64,000 nt of DNA from Bacillus_BA songklensis (GTDB lineage Bacteria; Bacillota; Bacilli; Bacillales; Bacillaceae_H), in assembly GCF_042649685.1 (NCBI RefSeq), contig NZ_JBHRZT010000052.1, forward strand, positions 248,001 through 312,000. Direction: 5' to 3'. Positions 60,861 to 64,000 of the stretch are shown here, piece after piece. The stretch's first letter is position 1. The number at the start of each line of letters is the position of its first letter. The notes under the pieces were generated by a model. It saw only the letters and a list, made by a program, of their open reading frames with translations. It did no database searches and was not told where the DNA came from. Position numbers and translations under genes: made by a program.

Positions 60861-61175
60861 TCAGTCTTGAAAATCTATTTCAACTACATCATAGAAATCA
60901 ATCACAAGTTTGACTCCATTTGTATCCATAAACGTAAACACATCTTCTTCCTTTGAAATATGAACAACATATCCATCCAGGGATTGTTCACGATTATCGT
61001 ACACCATTGTAATAGCGATCTTTTTATTTTGTGTATACGCTTCTTTTAATAAAATATGGAGGTCATATTCATTATCCATATCCGGGCGTTTAACAAGAAG
61101 CATCCCGTATGTCGTATGACCCTTTTCATTTTTCCAAATATAATCCGCAAAATAAAAAGGTGTGCGATTTTCCAA
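60861..61175 (-). CDS. Hypothetical protein, Sm/SH3-like
   Basis: The 104-residue protein has a central helix (YDLHILLKEAYTQNKKIAI) and a beta-rich C-terminus (LDGYVVHISKEEDVFTFMD...DFYDVVEIDFQD). That end resembles the small Sm-like barrel of YolD-type proteins. This resemblance is weak. It may be a regulator or nucleic-acid-associated protein. The start follows GGGAGGG. Confidence 0.6.
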   Translation of the reverse strand: MENRTPFYFADYIWKNEKGHTTYGMLLVKRPDMDNEYDLHILLKEAYTQNKKIAITMVYDNREQSLDGYVVHISKEEDVFTFMDTNGVKLVIDFYDVVEIDFQD

Positions 61176-61357
61176 CTATAATCCCTCCCAATTCAGGCAC
61201 ATGAGTTTGTCATCCCCCTGTTGTATGCTCTATCTTAAATCTATCATGTTTTTCTTCGCTTCGCATCTATTAATCATGAAACATCGGTTGTTTGGGTATG
61301 AGACTAAGGAATAGTTTAGCATATGATGCCTCTCTTTCAAAAAGAACTGTTTGGCCC

Positions 61358-61447
61358 ATATGAAAAGCGGAGAAAGCCCGCTTAAACCGATAGGATGTTG
61401 GAGCTTCTGAGAAGGAGCCGCTTTTTGGCTCCGCAGGAAGAAGCGAA
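61358..61447 (-). repeat. Family A repeat, first 90-bp copy of a direct tandem pair
   Basis: This copy is identical in all 90 positions to the copy at 61481-61570; period 123 bp. It includes AAAAGCGG, CCGATAGGATGTTGGAGC and a GGAGCC/GGCTCC hairpin with CGCTTTTT-type loop. Long frames through it are repeat artefacts. Confidence 0.85.
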
Positions 61448-61480
61448 ACAGCCATACGGTTTGGCTTTCGCAGCTAGACA

Positions 61481-61570
61481 ATATGAAAAGCGGAGAAAGC
61501 CCGCTTAAACCGATAGGATGTTGGAGCTTCTGAGAAGGAGCCGCTTTTTGGCTCCGCAGGAAGAAGCGAA
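61481..61570 (-). repeat. Family A repeat, second 90-bp copy
   Basis: Perfect copy of 61358-61447, 33 bp downstream of it, ending 17 bp before the next gene's stop. The spacer (61448-61480) includes CAGCCATACGGTTTGGC and is unique. Confidence 0.85.
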
Positions 61571-61587
61571 GAAGCCGAGCATCACGC

Positions 61588-61782
61588 TCAGCTTCTCGGC
61601 ACTTCCAAATATTGATATAACACTCCGCCGCCGCGTTGGGCAATGCCCCGGAAATGTTTAAAGTCTTCTTGCTTCACCAATACCTGACGAAAAGGTAAGA
61701 ATTCTTCTTTTGTAACCCGAACTTCTTTTACTTCTCTGTTACGTAATTGCTGTAACAGTTCAATCGCTTTTTGTTCCTCCAT
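61588..61782 (-). CDS. Hypothetical protein
   Basis: Start at 61782 after GGAGGG, giving 64 residues. Helical N-terminus (EEQKAIELLQQLRNREVKEV) followed by beta-like EEFLPFRQVLVKQED and GGGVLYQYLEVPRS. No family is recognised. It follows the EcsC-family gene by only 14 bp and probably shares its transcript. Confidence 0.55.
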   Translation of the reverse strand: MEEQKAIELLQQLRNREVKEVRVTKEEFLPFRQVLVKQEDFKHFRGIAQRGGGVLYQYLEVPRS

Positions 61783-61796
61783 TACTGATCCCTCCA

Positions 61797-62621
61797 CTAC
61801 AATGTAAGAGATTCGTGTTCGTCACTTTTCTCTAAGCGCTCCAGAATTCGGCGCTTTCGATAAAGCATTATACCAGCTTCCGCTACGTCTTGCATCATGG
61901 ACTTATTCATAAAAGCTCCGATAAACATTCCTGCAATCGGAATCATTTGAAATAATTTCTTCCATCCAAATGAATCCGTATAAGTAACAACCACTTCACG
62001 CCACCCTTGCAGCCGGGAGATCATTTGCGCACGATTTTCGTTTCCATATTGCCTCGTTAAGTCTTCTAAAATCGCTCTTTTCCCGACTATATCAGCAGAC
62101 ACAAACTGCAAGCATTTCACGATAAATACACGCTCTTCTTTTTGTCTTGGATCATAGCCGTAGGCGATGGCAATTTCCTGTAATGTTTTAAGAGAAAGAC
62201 CAAGAATCATCGGTATATCGACGGCTAATGTAAAAATCCCCCCAAACCCTGTGGTCGCTCCCTGAACCGTCGCGATTTTAGCCCGGCTTTTTTTTAACTC
62301 TTTACTCACGCGATCCATTTTTTCAAGGGGCATGGAGGAGATATCGGAAATCGTTAACTCTTCTCTCCCCTCCATCTGTTCAAATCTCTTCAAGATGATG
62401 CGTTCCTGGGTTAAATATTGGCCTCCCGTTTGGATGAAGCTTCCGAGTTCATCCAGCAGTACTCCGATTTTATTTTGAATAAACGCGGGCGTAATTTTAT
62501 CTAACAGCTTAAACGGCAGCCGGCCGATCCGCTCCCAAAACCAAAGATTTTTCTGATCTTGTTCCCACACCTCGATTTCTGCCAATGCAGCCTGCAACGT
62601 TTCCCTTGACTCTATTGTCAT
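61797..62621 (-). CDS. EcsC-family protein
   Basis: Started at 62621 after AAGGAGTG, giving 274 residues. The EcsC domain shows the amphipathic ATTGFGGIFTLAVDIPMILGLSLKTLQEIA region and a second hydrophobic segment (LFQMIPIAGMFIGAFMNKSM). EcsC-type proteins are membrane-associated and lack a known biochemical role. Two GTG/ATG codons upstream lie inside the ribosome-binding site. Confidence 0.8.
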   Translation of the reverse strand: MTIESRETLQAALAEIEVWEQDQKNLWFWERIGRLPFKLLDKITPAFIQNKIGVLLDELGSFIQTGGQYLTQERIILKRFEQMEGREELTISDISSMPLEKMDRVSKELKKSRAKIATVQGATTGFGGIFTLAVDIPMILGLSLKTLQEIAIAYGYDPRQKEERVFIVKCLQFVSADIVGKRAILEDLTRQYGNENRAQMISRLQGWREVVVTYTDSFGWKKLFQMIPIAGMFIGAFMNKSMMQDVAEAGIMLYRKRRILERLEKSDEHESLTL

Positions 62622-62756
62622 GAGCGACACTCCTTACATAATCTTGCTTGTTTATACGTATCATCAAACAGAGAGGTTTCATTAAGTATGATGCTTTTCT
62701 TGAACAAACACAACAAAACGCTTATCTTTCGAACAGTCGGATAAAGTTAACAAAAT

Positions 62757-62800
62757 AAAAAATGCTTTCATGGCCTGATTGAAGGCAATGAAAGCATTCT
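62757..62800 (-). terminator. Terminator of the patatin gene
   Basis: On the minus strand AATGCTTTCAT and ATGAAAGCATTTTTT pair around a shorter GCCT/AGGC stem and end in a T-run. Confidence 0.85.
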
Positions 62801-62803
62801 ATT

Positions 62804-63646
62804 TCAAGACAGCCATTTTGTCAGTCTGCCGTATTGCATTTTTGCTTCTTCATATCCTTGTTGATATAGAGCTTCTAGTTTAACAGGATTTCGCTCCATT
62901 CTTCCCACATCAAGTGGTTGCTGTGGTCGAATGATAAAAAGAGTTCCTTTTTGTTCTTGCTCTTCTAAGTAAGAGATCGTTTCATTATAAACACGGTAGC
63001 GGTTTTCAAGCGCCTGTACAAGCCCTGAATAATCACGGTAAGAACGTCTTGCCACCCAAAGCATATTCGACTTTTTCTTTTGATAGCCCACGTTTCTCGT
63101 TAATACAACAACATTTTTGCTCATCCCATCTTTTTGTGCTTTCTTAACCGGAATGGGATCACTGATTCCTCCATCAAGCAATTTTCTGCCCTTGTAGTCT
63201 ACAATCGGTGCAAGAAATGGCAGCGAACTGGAAGCTCGAATTACTTTCAACACATCCCGTTCGTAATCATCATAGTAAACCGGTTCTCCCGTTAAGCAGT
63301 CTGTTGTTCCAATTACAAAACGTTCTTTTCTATTTAAAAATGTATCAAAGTCAAACGGTACATGCTTTGTCGGAATTTCCTCAAACACAAAATCCATCCC
63401 GAAAAATTCACGGCGTTTCCAATAGTTGCGCCATGATATATAACGCGGATCCTTGATAAATCCGATATTTACTTGCCGATTTCGCCCCTTTTGACGAGAT
63501 AAATAGGATGCTGCCTGACACGCTCCTGCTGATACGCCAATTATATAGGGGAAAAATAAATCCTGCTCCATAAAAAACTCAAGCACGCCCGCTGTATATA
63601 CGCCGCGCATGCCTCCGCCTTCTAACACAAGACCAGTTTGCTTCAT
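62804..63646 (-). CDS. Patatin-like phospholipase
   Basis: The 280-residue protein has the oxyanion motif LEGGGMRGVYTAGVL, nucleophile GVSAG (about residue 42) and the Asp of the DGGISDP catalytic dyad. The YjjU-like substrate region is present (RYISWRNYWKRREFFGMDFV). It is a predicted serine lipid acyl hydrolase, cytoplasmic since there is no signal peptide. The start at 63646 (second of two ATGs) follows AGAAGGTG. Confidence 0.88.
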   Translation of the reverse strand: MKQTGLVLEGGGMRGVYTAGVLEFFMEQDLFFPYIIGVSAGACQAASYLSRQKGRNRQVNIGFIKDPRYISWRNYWKRREFFGMDFVFEEIPTKHVPFDFDTFLNRKERFVIGTTDCLTGEPVYYDDYERDVLKVIRASSSLPFLAPIVDYKGRKLLDGGISDPIPVKKAQKDGMSKNVVVLTRNVGYQKKKSNMLWVARRSYRDYSGLVQALENRYRVYNETISYLEEQEQKGTLFIIRPQQPLDVGRMERNPVKLEALYQQGYEEAKMQYGRLTKWLS

Positions 63647-63919
63647 CATTTACACCTTCTATTTCTAGTAACATCTATTAAAATGATAACGAATCGTTCC
63701 CTAATTGTCATGCAATTCACTCTGATTACTGTCAATATTTCATTACCCATCATTTACTACATAAAAGAAATACAAAAAATTGTTAAAAATCTCTTTACGA
63801 TTTTGCAAAATTCGTGCAAACTGTTTACAAGAAGTCTCGGAAATGTAATTAGAAAAACTTGACTTTTTTAAAAGTAATAGTTTTTCATTTTTATTACAAT
63901 ACAATATTTTATGCAACCT

Positions 63920-63948
63920 TTGTCCGTTTTTCACGTATAAAGTATATA
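63920..63948 (+). promoter_or_regulatory. Promoter for the gene cut by the window end
   Basis: TTGTCC (63920-63925), a 17-bp spacer and TATATA (63943-63948), about 37 bp before an ATG with AAAGGAGAG. The rest of 63650-63919 is AT-rich without a supported feature. Confidence 0.5.
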
Positions 63949-63985
63949 AAGAGGTTTCTGATTCGTGGGTAAAGGAGAGAGTAAG

Positions 63986-64000
63986 ATGCAGCAGATTGCT
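63986..64000 (+). CDS. Start of a gene truncated by the window end
   Basis: ATG at 63986 follows AAAGGAGAGAG at proper spacing and reads MQQIA up to the last base. With the promoter upstream it is likely a real gene. Five residues are too few to identify it. Confidence 0.5.

Noticed and set aside
61358..61570. CRISPR-like direct repeats
   Set aside because: Only two copies, 90 bp each, no short regular spacers and no cas genes.
61230..61643. 137-codon frame with internal repeated peptide
   Set aside because: It is the translation of the 90-bp direct repeats; no start signal.
63676..63700. Fur-box-like ATGATAACGAATCGTTC
   Set aside because: Too many mismatches to the Fur 7-1-7 consensus and far from a gene start.

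Overview
The window looks like chromosomal DNA of a spore-forming, low- to mid-GC member of the Bacillaceae. Many genes and local gene orders match Bacillus subtilis: the ykuI-ykuE-ykuJ-abbA-darB-ccpC neighbourhood, glcU-gdh, glcT-ptsG-ptsH-ptsI, patA-ykwC, the rib operon and the yitJ-type/metH methionine pair. Sporulation traits (AbbA, a small SASP-like gene with a sigma-G type promoter, glycine/tyrosine-rich coat-like proteins) support this. No rRNA or tRNA genes, prophage, CRISPR array or intact transposase gene was seen. I cannot name the species from sequence alone.

Layout. 1-8.5 kb: CcpC (cut by the window edge), the c-di-AMP receptor DarB, the AbrB antirepressor AbbA, YkuJ, a glutaredoxin-like protein, two secreted or membrane proteins, the EAL protein YkuI, the Tat-exported phosphoesterase YkuE and a FluC fluoride-channel pair. 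8.5-12.5 kb: polyphosphate kinase and exopolyphosphatase, with a PhoP-box array before ppk. 12.6-28.7 kb: mixed housekeeping genes (LysM protein, glucose uptake and dehydrogenase, YkyB, CheV, transporter/TetR pair, DinB protein, a CorA remnant, PatA, YkwC, nitroreductase, SDR) and a LysR-cidA-cidB holin-like locus. 28.9-34.0 kb: the glucose PTS with its RNA antiterminator. 34.4-38.4 kb: riboflavin operon with an FMN riboswitch. 38.5-46.1 kb: a YkvI-type transporter, an SRPBCC protein, then a SAM riboswitch driving a homocysteine methyltransferase/MTHFR fusion and B12-dependent MetH. 46.4-50.7 kb: CstA, an inositol-dehydrogenase-like oxidoreductase, and a GlcR-like regulator with a HAD phosphatase. 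50.8-64 kb: small spore or membrane proteins, an ABC-F ATPase, an orphan TnpB-type omega-RNA/transposon end, a YndM-like protein, purine and short-chain fatty acid transporters, an EcsC protein and a patatin phospholipase.

A recurring theme is control of central metabolism by RNA or dedicated DNA sites: a GlcT/RAT antiterminator, FMN and SAM riboswitches, a CcpC dyad, cre-like sites, PhoP boxes and 5' stem-loops in at least two leaders.

The least explained structure lies between genes. Two families of modular repeats recur through the window. In each, the hairpin loops or cores are conserved while the stems differ and change in compensating ways. One family carries AAAAGCGG-type ends and CAC-RTCCT-GTG hairpins. 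The other is a roughly 60-bp hairpin with an AATCC/GGATT core, at least twice followed by a second long stem. These, together with the orphan omega-RNA, are the best candidates for undescribed biology here.
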